Assembly (NCBI RefSeq): GCF_019399895.1
Contig: NC_091877.1
Location: forward strand, 2,046,001-2,110,000
DNA length: 64,000 nt
From: Cardiocondyla obscurior
Lineage: Eukaryota > Arthropoda > Insecta > Hymenoptera > Formicidae
Reading direction: 5' to 3'
Of this stretch, positions 53,001 to 64,000 are shown one piece after another. Position numbers and translations under genes: made by a program. The notes below the pieces were generated by a model, which worked only from the letters and a program-made list of their open reading frames with translations, searched no databases and was not told the origin of the DNA. Position 1 is the first letter of the stretch, and the number at the start of each line of letters is the position of its first letter.

Positions 53001-53463
53001 CAATCTGCATGAGCTTCAGCGGAGTTGTGGAGTTCTGCCGGTGACTGTAACATAAAAAGAAAAAAATTAATGTACACATGTATATCAATTAATAAAATTA
53101 ATAAAAAATAAAGTAATGGTTTTTTTAAATAAAGATTTTATTTTAAAAATTAATATCTTACCTAAAAGTTGCTCCGCCGATGCAGGATGCCCGTCCCGGG
53201 CCTGCTCCTCCTCTCAGATGGGACGTGTCGAGTCCTCCTTCCGCGCACGAGTCACTCGCGAATACCCCGACCGTGATTTTACAGTTGCGAAGATTATGTA
53301 TCTCTTTCGCGCGTTTCTATTCGGCACTCGCGTTTATAAAAAACCGTCCGAATAACTATACGAAACTCCCGAGACGACCGACGAACCGACTGCGGTTCGT
53401 GTAATTCTTAATGTCGGCGGCGACGACACTCTCGTTGACGACGGCGGATGCTACTGCGTCGAT
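53001..53463 (-). ncRNA. Duplicated spliced-looking unit, copy B
   Basis: Same order as copy A (26369-26838): acceptor TTGTTACAG|ATC at 53464/53463, a 302-nt exon-like block (53162-53463), donor TTTTAG|GTAAG, a 117-nt AT-rich intron (53045-53161), acceptor ATGTTACAG|TC, a 44-nt exon (53001-53044), and donor GATTG|GTAAGT. None of the three frames is open through the large block. The four splice-site dinucleotides and the 44-nt length of the small exon are kept exactly. A GC-rich stretch to its right (53560-53730) could be a promoter for leftward transcription and contains GTGAG donors for a further upstream exon, but that is inference. If it is inside the receptor gene it is antisense to it. 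Confidence 0.4.
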
Positions 53464-53480
53464 CTGTAACAAAAAGAAAT

Positions 53481-53740
53481 ATTAAGATTAATCGTAGTTA
53501 TCGTGCCTGAAGGGTTTTCGTTAAACGAAGGTGCGAATTACTTTCGGTACGGAGACACGTGCTTGCTGTGCAGTGCGTAGGACGTGTGTGCTTGCGCGAC
53601 CGCTGGAGAAGGACAAAGCGAGAGTGGGAAGAGTGGGGGAATATACCTAGCGCGCGGCACGTAGGCTCGCGCTCGCTCTCACCACGTACCCCCGCCTCAC
53701 CCCACCTCCCCCCGCGCCAATGTATTCGTTACTCTCGTTC
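53481..53740. promoter_or_regulatory. GC-rich promoter-like stretch
   Basis: High GC with CpG clusters, purine-rich GAGAG/GTGGG words on the plus strand, then C-rich runs around 53688-53716 that give G runs on the minus strand. It lies between duplicated copy B and the foldback, and about 400 bp left of the first receptor exon. No TATA box or initiator could be assigned, so promoter activity is a guess from composition and position. Confidence 0.25.
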
Positions 53741-53867
53741 GATTTAATTGTAATATTTAATTCGTATGTCCAGACAAAGACGGTGCTTCCACCAGGTCGT
53801 CCACGATCTCGAAAATCGCAAAGACCGTCTTTGCCTGGACATATTAATTAAATATTACAATTAAATC
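53741..53867. repeat. 127-nt near-perfect foldback
   Basis: Left arm 53741-53784 and right arm 53824-53867 (44 nt each) pair at 41 positions; mismatches are one CG/AA pair of bases and one A opposite C. The loop is 39 nt. Outer ends are AT-rich; the inner ends pair TATGTCCAG/CTGGACATA and CAAAGACGGT/ACCGTCTTTG. No clear target-site duplication is visible. It could be a foldback or MITE-type element, a source of small RNAs, or a long hairpin precursor. It lies 260 nt upstream of the receptor exon at 54128. Confidence 0.8.
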
Positions 53868-53891
53868 AAACCTCAAAATCGTCGACGTTGA

Positions 53892-53924
53892 CTCTCGCTT
53901 GGCGTAAAGCAAGCCAAGCGAGAG
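53892..53924. repeat. 12-bp perfect stem-loop
   Basis: CTCTCGCTTGGC (53892-53903), loop GTAAAGCAA, GCCAAGCGAGAG (53913-53924). The pairing is perfect and mostly GC. It starts 24 nt after the larger foldback. There is no U-run after it, so it is not terminator-like. Confidence 0.8.
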
Positions 53925-54127
53925 AGAACTACCCAGCGTCGGTTTTAAGCGGTAATAATTAACAGCTAATTTACGCGTCACATAAATTTTTTAAGATAGG
54001 ATTAAAAAATTAAAATTATAAAAAGGAAAGGAAGCAGATTAATAGCGCATTGAGATATTTTGCCTATAATTCGCAGTTATTAAATTTATTTTTGCATTTA
54101 AGAAAGACAATTATTTAATTGTTGCAG
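53925..54127 (+). other. 3' end of intron before first receptor exon
   Basis: AT-rich sequence ending in TTTAATTGTTGCAG, a good insect 3' splice site used by the exon at 54128. No other feature seen. Confidence 0.7.
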
Positions 54128-54289
54128 GAGCGATTTTCACTGAAGACCAGAAGGACAGCCCGTCGGAGTTGGCATTTAAATATGCCATTTACAAAATCAA
54201 CAAGGACAAAACTTTATTGGCGAACACGACTCTGGTTTACGATATCCAATATGTGCCTAAAGATGATTCGTTCCGCACGTCTAAGAAAG
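54128..54289 (+). CDS. Kainate-type glutamate receptor, exon (N-terminal domain start)
   Basis: This internal exon encodes 53 complete residues, starting AIFTEDQKDSPSELAFKYAI and ending in SKK. They form the first strand and helix of the extracellular amino-terminal (leucine/isoleucine/valine-binding-protein-like) domain of an ionotropic glutamate receptor, a postsynaptic ligand-gated cation channel. The wording IFTEDQ, ELAFKYA and YDIQYVPKDDSF is typical of insect kainate-class subunits. ANTT is an N-glycosylation sequon. The exon is bounded by acceptor TTGTTGCAG|GA and donor AAAG|GTATGA, enters and leaves in phase 1, and is 162 nt, so skipping would keep frame. Its first two bases complete a glycine codon begun in an upstream exon, which also has to carry the signal peptide. 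Which subfamily member it is cannot be settled from the N-terminal domain alone. Confidence 0.95.
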
Positions 54290-57200
54290 GTATGAAAATA
54301 ATTAAAAAAAAAAAAAAGAAAAAAAAACCATCAATTTTTAAACAAGATATTCATAAAAAAAACCTCGACTGGTGCAAAATAAAGCCTGAATTCTTATTTT
54401 ACAAGTAGCCTAAGTACAGCGGGTGCGAATGCAAACGAAAATATATTTCAGTTTGTGCAATTTACATAACAAAAGCATAAATTAATTTCACCAGCGCGGG
54501 TCAAGCTACGAATAGTGACGCGATGCCGAACAAAACCAGCTAATTAATTAATTTAATCTCCATTTTAATGTGATCAAAAGGCCGGCGGTTAGAGCGTGAC
54601 GTGAATCTCCTGTCAGCGGAGCGCTTTTGACACGCGAGCTTAAAAGTTGGCAGGAAGCCTAGCGAAAGCAATTCAGTTAGCGACTAGGTATAGCGTGAAT
54701 TACAGCGCGAGGACGTCGCACGCGACATGATGTAGCTTCAGATTTATGTAAAATAACACGAAACCGGATCGACTCGAAGAGCCGAAACCATAACAATGTC
54801 TCTCCCGCGATCGCGAGCGCAGCGGATAAATCTCGGGGCGCAACGAGCTCAACCGGTTATGAATTCGCCACGAAGCAATGTCTCTTCGAAATGTGTTTTC
54901 TTACAAAATTCTACATCGCGTAGCAGAGATATCCACTTGTTTGGTTTAGCCCGGCGATTCTCGGGTTATGCCTCGCGAGCTTACTATAAAGAATCCGTTC
55001 TATGGTCCGAAAGAAATCAATACAATCACGATTTAATAAAAGCTTAGACGCTTCGCTACGACTTAGGAGAATGCACACACGGTTTCAATCGCGAAAATTC
55101 ATCTTCGTACCGTAAAGAAGATATTCCGGAGGGAAAGTGGGATAACCGGAAAACTGTGTTATTTTTTTTATTACGTAAACTATCACGAAATGCGATACAA
55201 CGATTAAATTCGAGCGTTAAATCATGCAACTATCCAGGGAGCACATAAAATTTTCTTCTTGAAGCGCAGCGAAGATTCTTAACTCACTGAACAAGCAAGA
55301 TAAAAAGAGGTTACGACATACTCTTGCTTACTTTGCGAGTTCCGAGTTTATTTATATGTATGAGTACTGCATAAGTTCACTGTAAAAGAACCTTTTGTCT
55401 CCTCTTTTTTAACAAAATTTAAATAATAAATACCTATAACAACGTATCTCCAAAATGAATCTCCAAGATAAATGTCGAAAATAATACATTTTTATAACAA
55501 CTCTTTCTTTCTTTCTTTCCTTTTTCTCATTTTTTTTTTTTTTTTTCAAGGCGCTAAAGCACTAAAGAATATGACTATTTACATCCTTTTAGGTTCTTTC
55601 GCGCGGGAAATATTCGGTCGTAAATATGCCTACAGAATTCCATTATGCGTAATGAGAATCTACGTATATTTTTTTTTTCTTCCCTTCCAGACGCTTAGAA
55701 ATGATATCCACGGTTGGAAAGATTATTCCGCTTTTCTTCCGACCGATCTCGCCGCCGCGTTTCCTCTTCCGCGAACGGGGGTCGGAACTGTGTCGAACCG
55801 CGGCAACTTTTCCAACTTTTCTTTTGTAATCTGGCTTCACCCCTGTGATAAATCTCCCGTGTACCGCTCAGAAGGTGTCTGTACACATTTCTGGAATCTC
55901 CGCGCAAGTTTAATGTTGCGTATGCGCAAATTCGGTTGACTCTCGCGTTTAATATACCGTGACGCGCGGTTCCCGCCGAAAAGTAATCACGGGCGATGCT
56001 TCCACCGTTTGCATTATCTACGTCTAATGTGTCCACGGCCTGGATTTCTTCATGTGAAAATTTTACAAATGGGTTGAAAGCTTCACCTTGCCTTACCGCG
56101 TAAGATCGAATATTTATGCATCGCGGGGTGCAAATGGGAGAATTAAAATGCCGTTATTCTCCGACACATCTGGCTAAAGATATATTCTTTTCAAGGGAGA
56201 AAACTTTGTTTAACCTTGTTCTCTTCTTTTTTTTTTTTCCATTCAGCGAGATATTAAAATTGAAAATTAGACGTACGTTCTTCTCGCGCAGTCGGATCTT
56301 ATCGAACGAGAGGGAAAGGAAGCTTTCGTTAAAATATAGAGAACGCGCAGTTTAGAGAACCAACGCGGGTTTCTTCTGTTATTCTTTAGAAAATTGTTAC
56401 GTAAGATTCTTTATTTTTCCGCGCCGTTATGTCAGGGCTCTCCAGGACGGGAAACGAGGAACAAAGCCTCAATGGGAAATTGGATTCACGATGAAACACT
56501 CGAGAAAATCCTCTATGAATTTCTGAGAGCATCTAGTACGGATTATAAAGTATTGTGACATCTTACCGTCGGAAGAATGAATCGTGCACGGATCGATTAT
56601 CGAGGTAATTGCGGAAGAGCATATTGCTATCATATCATCTGTTGAACGAATAAAGAGGAAAATAAACGATTTTCTTTCCTCCATGAAAGCAGAAGTATCT
56701 AAAATCTACCTCGAAAACAATGAAATAAAATTTTCGAGTATTATACTTACTTCAATTAATTTCTTATTTTTAATTAGAATATACTTTCCTTAATTTTATT
56801 TTAATAAAATATTAAATAGAAAAAAAAATTGATTCAAGTATTAAAATGTATAAAAAGAAAGTTTAAAAGAATACGAAAAGACAGTGTCTATTAAAATTCA
56901 ATTTACTTTCATACAATTTTAAGTCGTTAAAGCTGATACGTCATCAAAAACAATTATAACAAAAAAGTTTTGAAGAAAAAGTTTATACTTTCTCCGCTGC
57001 ATTGAAAGGGTGCTTCTTTTTTTTTTTTTTCTTTTCTTTCTTTTTACGGCACAAAAGTTTTATAGTACGTTCTTGTATTATAACAAAGTTATGCTGGCAA
57101 TAAAAAAAAAAAAAAGAAAAGAAAGAAAGAAAGGAAAAAAAATGTGCAGTTCTTTATTAATTTCCAGTTACGTCGAAAACGAAATTGTCTTTTATAAAAA

Positions 57201-59048
57201 AATGTAAGACGACGCGCGAATACCCTCTCAAAATTTATTTCGTAGGTGTAATTTCATTCGAATCGCTGCGAAAAGTGGAAAACAAAGGGAGATAGAAATC
57301 GGAAGAGACTTAAACCAGAAAAATTGATTGGATAACTTTAAGGAGCAGCGACCCGGGGACCACCGAGGTGGAACACTTTAATGGGAGGTTTCGTTTACGA
57401 GAGCTACGACCAGAAATGGCGTGCAGCTAACCAAATGACGAAGCGATTATTTCGCTGGATTTTATTTTTCAGCGTCTACGGAAAAAGCGCCGTTCGCACA
57501 TTGCACTCGTAATCCTAATAGACAACTCTCTGCCCTATCTGTCCCCTTTTCTCATTCCTCGTACGACGCTACAATGATTTTTGAAAGAGATTTACAGCTC
57601 GTTGTCAGCCGGCTTAATCCACTGATAACTCCGACTGTCACATCTCTATACGAGAAAGTTTTACCGAGTATGTGAGCGGAGCTGTTTATATAACTTTTAA
57701 CGACGGAACTAACGAGATAGAACGTTTAATGGATCATCCTTCAACCGTGTTAAAATGTTGATCGCAGGAAGTTCGTCGCAATTACGTAGCGTTTGCGTTA
57801 ATTAAATTTTTATATTCCGAAAAGTCAAATATGTGTTGAGGATATCTAAAATGAGATTAAACTTTTTGCTAGAAAAATATAAAAAAAAAGAAAGAAAAAA
57901 ATAGACACGAAGGATTCAGTTGGTGTAAATTAAACTTTCAAATCTAATATTAAAATGTTATGTAATAAAGTTTAAAAGTAAATGGCTTTCCGTTCTATTA
58001 ATTGCGTGAAAAAATTAGCGACAGATTGTAATTAACTCCCGCTCGTTCGTTTTAATTTATTTAAAAACATTTATGTTCGTTGAGTCGAATAAATTAAATA
58101 ATAAAACGCGTAAATTTGCTCAGTGGAACTTCAAATGAAACTAATTGTTCAAAGTAATTATTGATGATGTAATAAAGTGTCTGTAACAATTACAGGGAAA
58201 AGAAAATAATTAAATAAAAAGAATATCTTTAAGACTGTTATAGCTGTATCATCATCTCGATTGTGATAATCCGCGAAATTGTGGGAGCTGATTGTATCGA
58301 GTGCATTATATCGAGTTCATAAAAGTCATGAGAAAGCTCCGGCACGGTTCTTTGTGAGGAAATTGCTGCGCTCATTACCGCAAAACGGATAAGCGTTGGT
58401 TCGTTAAACGAAGCTGCAATATCGTAACGTGGTGACAATTCTTATTTACTCTCGTTTGACTTAATTAACGAGTAACGCGATAAAAAAGTTTCTACGACAA
58501 TTAAATGTGCATTCCACAAAATGACATTTATGTGCTTGCGCTTCTTTCTTTTTTTTTTTTGTTCTTTTTTTTCATTACGCAGGCCATTTCGCGAAAGTTT
58601 TTACTTTGTTACGCTTTAGCGGACATGATAAAGAAAATTTCGAGTACATTTACTCCGCTAAATTATTCTAATGCCGTTCTAAAATAGCAATCTGTTATGC
58701 AATATTATGAGAGAGAACAGTAGCGAAGATGAAAAGAGTACGTCGTCAATTTACCGCAGCTTTCGCTGATACAGGACTTCCAAGTGCGCTTCATCTAGAA
58801 ATATGAAATTGATATGTCAGAACCAGTCCTCCGTTCTCCAATCTCCGTTTTAGCACGCCCTCATGCCTCCATTGACATTTCTCTCGCTCGTCTTATACTA
58901 CCATATTGTCATATTTATTTTTAAATGTCCCAATAAAAGGTTTTTGAAACCCATTCCTTGCCAACTGTTAGTAAAAATAGAATTTAAAAAAAAAAAAAAA
59001 CCGATACGTTCTGGTAATATTAAATTACTGATTTTACTTTAATTGCAG
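54290..59048 (+). other. Intron between receptor exons
   Basis: The 4759-nt intron runs from GTATGA to TTTACTTTAATTGCAG. It contains long T and A runs, for example near 55535 and 57018, but no recognisable exon on the plus strand and no antisense gene. A 155-codon frame at 55472-55939 begins in low-complexity T-rich sequence and is probably chance. Confidence 0.85.
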
Positions 59049-59300
59049 CTTGCAAACAATTATCGAGATCGGTGCAAGGCATCTTCGGACCGTCTGACCC
59101 ACTTTTAGGAGCGCATATACAAAGTATATGCGAGGCATTGGACGTCCCTCACCTCGAGGCGCGGGTCGATTTCGAGCCCACCTTCAAAGAGTTCAGCATT
59201 AACTTGTATCCCGCCCAAGATCATCTCAACAACGCATTCAAGGATCTCATTTCCTTTTTAAACTGGACTAGAGTGGCTATCATCTACGAGGAAGATTACG
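59049..59300 (+). CDS. Kainate-type glutamate receptor, exon (N-terminal domain)
   Basis: This exon encodes 83 complete residues continuing the amino-terminal domain after the split Ala codon, beginning CKQLSRSVQGIFGPSDPLLG. Family signatures are IFGPSD, HIQSICEALDVPHLEAR, FSINLYP and NWTRVAIIYEEDYG; in kainate and AMPA receptors these match the lobe-1 core through the hinge into lobe 2. NWT is an N-glycosylation sequon. Acceptor TTAATTGCAG|CT and donor TACG|GTGAGT are strong. Phase is 1 on both sides and the length, 252 nt, is divisible by three. The reading frame joins the 54128 exon without a break. The rest of the N-terminal domain, the glutamate-binding S1/S2 lobes, the pore and M4 are not in the window, so the gene is cut by the right edge. 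Confidence 0.96.
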
Positions 59301-62300
59301 GTGAGTGGAGAACAATGACGTTACGTTCAAGAGACCCGTCGCGATAATCCTTTGAATCGACACGAGCACGCACAGCTCTCCATCGTATTTCGAACAATAT
59401 TTAAAAAAAAAAAAATAAAAATACATCCCCGCATAAACGACGACGTTTTGTTTCTTTCAATTTTATTTTCAACGTCGGTATTAAACTTGCATATAATCGC
59501 GCGGCGACCTCGGACTGCCCGAGCATGCATAGAGATCAAACATCACGCATTTCTCCGAGGACAGTAACAGGAATGGAGAATGCGATGGACTGTGTATGCG
59601 CGAATACAACGCTAACGTGACACGCGAGCAGAAAGATTTCCCGACCGCACGGAACTCATTTTACCAAGCGTCATATAACAGCAACAATGTGGAAGCTACT
59701 CTACGGAGATATATATATACATATATATGTGCAAAAAAAGGCGATCTCGTTAGCACCGCCGACGCGTTCATTACGCAGGCTCTGTATTTTATTTTATTTC
59801 ATTTTATTTTTGGCTTCTCCGCGGCGTCGGTGATGCGTCTCTATGCAAATAGAACGTCGGACTCAGACACCGGAAGTGGAAGTCCCGCCACCGTCCAAAA
59901 TGTCGGCCTGTCACTCGCACGCGGAAGTAACGCACCCGTTTACATACGACGACGTAAATTCGCGACGACCGTTTTCACGAGATCGCTGCTCTCTGTCGCT
60001 CCCGCCAGCTTCCTCCCTTTTTTTTTATTTTTTTTTCCGCCGCCAACTTAATCCCTCGGAGCCTCCCCCCTCGCGCTGTGATTCCTCTTGGCGCCTATTT
60101 CCATTCCGCGACGGGCTGGCACCATCCGCACGGCGACTCATCGAAATTCCGACGCGGCGTTGACGTATAATATCTACGCCAAAGTCATCCACTATTTCCA
60201 TTCTTTCCGGAATCGCATTAGTATATTTTAACTACCCCGTCCGTGCAGAGAAGATATACGAGTCCGTTCGCATCTCCTCCATCCATATCTGTCTATTCGA
60301 GAGTATTTGCATTTATTTGCTTCGAGAGAAAAGACCGCGGGGTAATCTCGATAGTACAGTAATAAAAATCAACGTTGAACAAAACATTAATATATATAAA
60401 AAATTTTGTTTACGATCCAGACTCGCGAGGAAACAACGGGAGAAGGGTGGAGAAGTGACTATTATATACTTCACGTTTAATATTCAAAGAGCTGACAAGA
60501 AATATCGCGAATCTACTTTATACATTTGCGAAGTCCTTTTCTCTATGGTTCTCATGAGAGAAGAAGTGAGGAGTTTCCGACCTTATCTTCCCTAAACTGC
60601 CGCTCCTGATTGGGCGATGTAACGTGGCATATAACAGAAGCACGAAGTAGAACGTTGCCGTTAGCGATAAAACGAGAGGAAACGGAAAGAGTGCGCTTTT
60701 TGCGCAAGCCCTCCCCGTCCCCCGCAATGTCTATAGCCCGCCATAAATCCACGGCGGGAAGGACGAGACAAGGAGTTTCAAAATTCCGCGTCGTAAAAGC
60801 GTACGTCTTCACTACGGCTCGCTGTAGCGAAGAGAAATGTAACATCTCCGCGGCCCGGTATCGACTAAATATTCATCAGCTGAGAAAATCCCCGTGTCTC
60901 ACGAGTTCGTTGAAACATCAGCATGCAAAAGGTAGCCACTTTCCTAAACGCTGTTAAATGTTAAGCGGCTCGTTTGCCGTTCGTTGAAGCACGATGCCGA
61001 TTTGCAATTTCAATTCGCGCGGCGGCAACTCGTAAATTTTTCGCACGATAACTGGGATTTAATAAGGTTAATTAGGGAGCCTCGAAACGTAATGAGAATC
61101 ATCGCTAGAGATTTTGAATACGTCTCTCGGGCGCTTCGCAATTTTGGCAAAGCATCCCCCGCACCCACGCTCGTTGTCATTTAGTTATTCATAGCTGGAG
61201 AAACGCCTAGTTTCGCAGTTCGTTAAAACTTTACCGAGTGTGAAAAGTTTCGTTTTTCGGTGTAAAATAATAATGAATAGTTTAACGCGGCCGCGCTAGG
61301 GCTCGTGCCAAACGTGCGAGATCCCGAGGCACAAATACACGTATGAATTATCGCGATACGTGGAAAGTGTTGAAGTCACTTTTATAATAATTATAATTTA
61401 ATCTCGCGTGGTTTTTGTATCATTTATAATCAACGTCGTGAAAACATCTTGTACACGGTTCGGGCGCGTAAACGCATGCACGAAGCTACGCTGTTAGTGA
61501 GTCTCGTACGGCTACATAAAACTAAAACGGCCAGCTGGGCCATACGAGTTACATTTTTCGGTAGATTGCAAAAAGAATCGGAAAGTCCACGCGAGACTCA
61601 CGTGTGTTCCGGCACGATCAGCCGAATCTCTCGCAGATCACGCGTCTATCGGGTGGCAAATCCCAAACACATTTTTTTTGTAAATTCGAATAACGAACCC
61701 ATTTTAATAATTTTTTAAATTTATTATGAGTTTTCGTTTGTTAACTTATTTTAACAATGATAGAAATAATAGGTTGTTGTTTTCAAACTTATTATATTAA
61801 CGTTAACGAGAAATGAATGGAATAACGAAACAATAGTAAAAGTATTTGCGAAATGGTTCTTCGCGTAATTTAATATAAAATGGGATTACTAACTTTCCAG
61901 AATAAAGAAGCATTTTAATCATTTCTAAAATCGATATTTCTTTTTTTTTTTTATAAGCAATTTTAATAATTACAAAAAAAATTATGTTATTATTTATTAC
62001 TCAATTATTATTTTTAAACTTGCTAGAACAAGATGTCCGCGAAATAATGCAAAACAATAGAAATAAACTTCCGTAAAACATTCCGCGTGAAATGTTCCGC
62101 GCGAAACGTGACAAATGAAATAACCAATTTTCGCGAATGGAGAAGAGCTCTCCATAATCTTCCTCTACTATATCATAATACGACCAACAGCTACGTTTTC
62201 GTGAAAATGTAATGCGGGTTATTGGAATATACGATCAGATACAACGTGAAAGTAACAAAGACTCGTATCTGATGAATTGTAAAACAGGATTTGTTTTTCG

Positions 62301-64000
62301 ACACCGACGAACAATGTGGATAAGTTAATTTAATTTACAAGCAGTTTTGTAACTGAGCTGTCAAAAGCGCGATAGCGACCTTCTTCCAATCATTTTCACA
62401 GCAGTAACAGAATTCGGAAGGACGTAGCTAAAATAAGAAGACATCGCAACTTTCACAATTTACTTCCATCCGATTGTTCTTCGATTACTTCTTAAAGTTA
62501 CGCTGCCGATTCGAGATTTCTGTCACGTGCACGGAATTCATTTACATAAGTATATGCAGTTACGTTCGCTACATTCATTCCTTCGCGTCAATTTCTCTGA
62601 CGTTCAATTTTAATCACGGGTCCATCGATTTATATCTTTGTTCTAATTATAGAATAATTAAAAAGTAAAAGGTGTCATATTTGAATAATATTTTTAATAA
62701 AATATTTTGATAATAAACTTACAAAAAAAAAAAAAAAAAGAAAAAAAATTGACTCGTAAAATAAGCAACACATTAAACGCTTTTAATTTCAAGCGCCGAG
62801 TCTAGTCCTCGAATTTTACTGAGGGGGATACAAATCTGATAAAGTTGCAAGATTCTCGGTGCAATCCCACTTTTCCGTATTTCTGAAAGAGACTTCTTGA
62901 ACATTCAGATAGGTGCCGCCAACTTTGAGCTTGCTAATTACTCTTCCGTAATGATCATGACGAATAGAGCGACGCGACGGCTAGAAGGGGATCGATAAAC
63001 AGCCAAAGGACGGCGAAAGGAAAGCAGAAGGAGATAAATTTTCCGGCGCGTTAACGAGCATAGACTTGTAGGAAAGTTGGCGCAAAATGCAAAAAATAAA
63101 AAAAATGATAAACTTGACTTTCGGAACAAATCGAGTAATTACGGTCGTTTCCATACTTCTTCGCTCGTATACAAGATGTTTTTAGACTCGAGAACTTAAT
63201 TTCAATGACAGTTTCTTTGATCAAGTATTGACGCTGAGCTTTCTGGTGTTGAACCAGAATCTTTTACAATTCTCTGGCATTAATATAACCTGCTTACTAT
63301 AAGTGATTGAAAGTAAAATAAATTTTACAACGTTCTTTAAACACGGTAGTTGAAGAAGAAAAATGTTACTTTACGGTTTGTAAAGTTTATTAAATTGGAT
63401 TTACGTAAGTAACTTCTGAACGAAAGAGCGCGGAAATATCGCTGGATAATAAAGGGTTAATGATGGTTGAGATTCTCGTGGAATGTTGAATAAAAGCTCT
63501 GCAAGCATTATGCCCAGGAGAAGTGTGAAAGGGAAAGTAGGAAAATAACGCGTAGCGGTCTAGTTTACAAAATTAACTTGGTAGATAGCAGTAGCTATAC
63601 ACAATGTTATATCTAGGAATTTACGACATCATTGCGCGATACAGAAAGAGAGAGAGAGAGAAAAGGCGGGAAGGAATTCAGGAAAAATGTATACTAGTCA
63701 TGTTCCCTTGTCCTATCATTTAGAAGATAACGTTTATGCGCGAGAGATCTCTTGACCTCATTGATGGCACAGCGCTACGCACAAAGTAAAGGGAACAGAA
63801 TAAAATTCTTATTTTTGCAAATCCTCGAAATAATACTGCAGAAAAAAAAAAAAAACTTTACACACTGTTAGGTATGATTATTCAAGTCTACCAATTATTT
63901 TAAATTATTCACTGAACGAGCGAACTAACGAGCATTCTGATAAATTCATGAAATGTACAATTTTGGTCGAGAATTTTTATAAACTTTAGTTAGAAATATT
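59301..64000 (+). other. Receptor intron, open at the right edge
   Basis: After donor GTGAGT no further receptor exon is visible in 4.7 kb; expected continuation (helix after DYG, then the lobe-2 segments) was not found in any plus-strand frame. Simple sequences include an (AT)n run at about 59709-59729 and (AG)n at 63647-63660. Open frames between 59596 and 61184 lie in CpG-rich DNA and resemble nothing known. Confidence 0.75.
63647..63660. repeat. (AG)7 microsatellite
   Basis: Perfect AG alternation followed by A4, inside the receptor intron. Confidence 0.85.

Noticed and set aside
55472..55939. 155-codon frame inside the receptor intron
   Set aside because: The start lies in T-rich low-complexity sequence giving a Phe run; no family resemblance and no splice support.
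59072..59347. Treating the receptor exon as an ORF starting at an internal codon and ending at TAA past 59300
   Set aside because: The coding segment enters at acceptor 59048/59049 and leaves at GTGAGT; bases after 59300 are intron.
1..64000. Operons, CRISPR arrays, rRNA genes and intact transposase or retroelement ORFs
   Set aside because: None seen; direct repeats present are short simple repeats and no regularly spaced array or long mobile-element frame occurs.

Overview
The window looks like animal nuclear DNA from an insect, most probably a hymenopteran and perhaps an ant. This rests on two protein-coding exons that read as an insect kainate-type ionotropic glutamate receptor, on GT-AG introns several kilobases long, and on AT-rich DNA full of A/T homopolymer runs in which CpG is not depleted. 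The species cannot be read from the sequence. There is no bacterial gene organisation, no CRISPR array, no rRNA and no convincing tRNA.

The only secure gene lies at the right end on the plus strand. Exons at 54128-54289 and 59049-59300 encode about 139 consecutive residues of the extracellular amino-terminal domain. They are separated by a 4759-nt intron. Both exons are multiples of three and are bounded by phase-1 introns. The signal-peptide exon must lie upstream and the rest of the receptor lies beyond position 64000. One upstream ORF (21524-21605) has a Met, a hydrophobic leader, a good start context and a phase-1 donor, so it could be the missing first exon. It lacks the usual residues before the first exon and is only a candidate.

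The most interesting feature outside the gene is a duplicated spliced-looking unit on the minus strand, at about 26357-26838 and 52988-53463. Each copy has, in order, a 3' splice site, about 300 nt, a GTAAG donor, a short AT-rich intron (128 or 117 nt), an acceptor and a 44-nt exon with a second GTAAG donor. The exons are well conserved between copies and the intron less so, yet no frame is open in both. A pair of alternative untranslated first exons of a leftward gene, or a duplicated noncoding RNA, would fit. A dispersed repeat family is the main rival.

The other 50 kb is intronic or intergenic DNA with no recognisable gene. It holds a candidate 195-bp MITE (39330-39524), a near-perfect 127-nt foldback (53741-53867) with a second short hairpin beside it, two related palindromes at 5641-5692, a 16-bp CpG palindrome at 10560, a 53-nt pure purine tract, G-quadruplex motifs on opposite strands near 44.7-44.9 kb, some microsatellites, and three weak candidate coding exons. 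I saw no other interacting genes.
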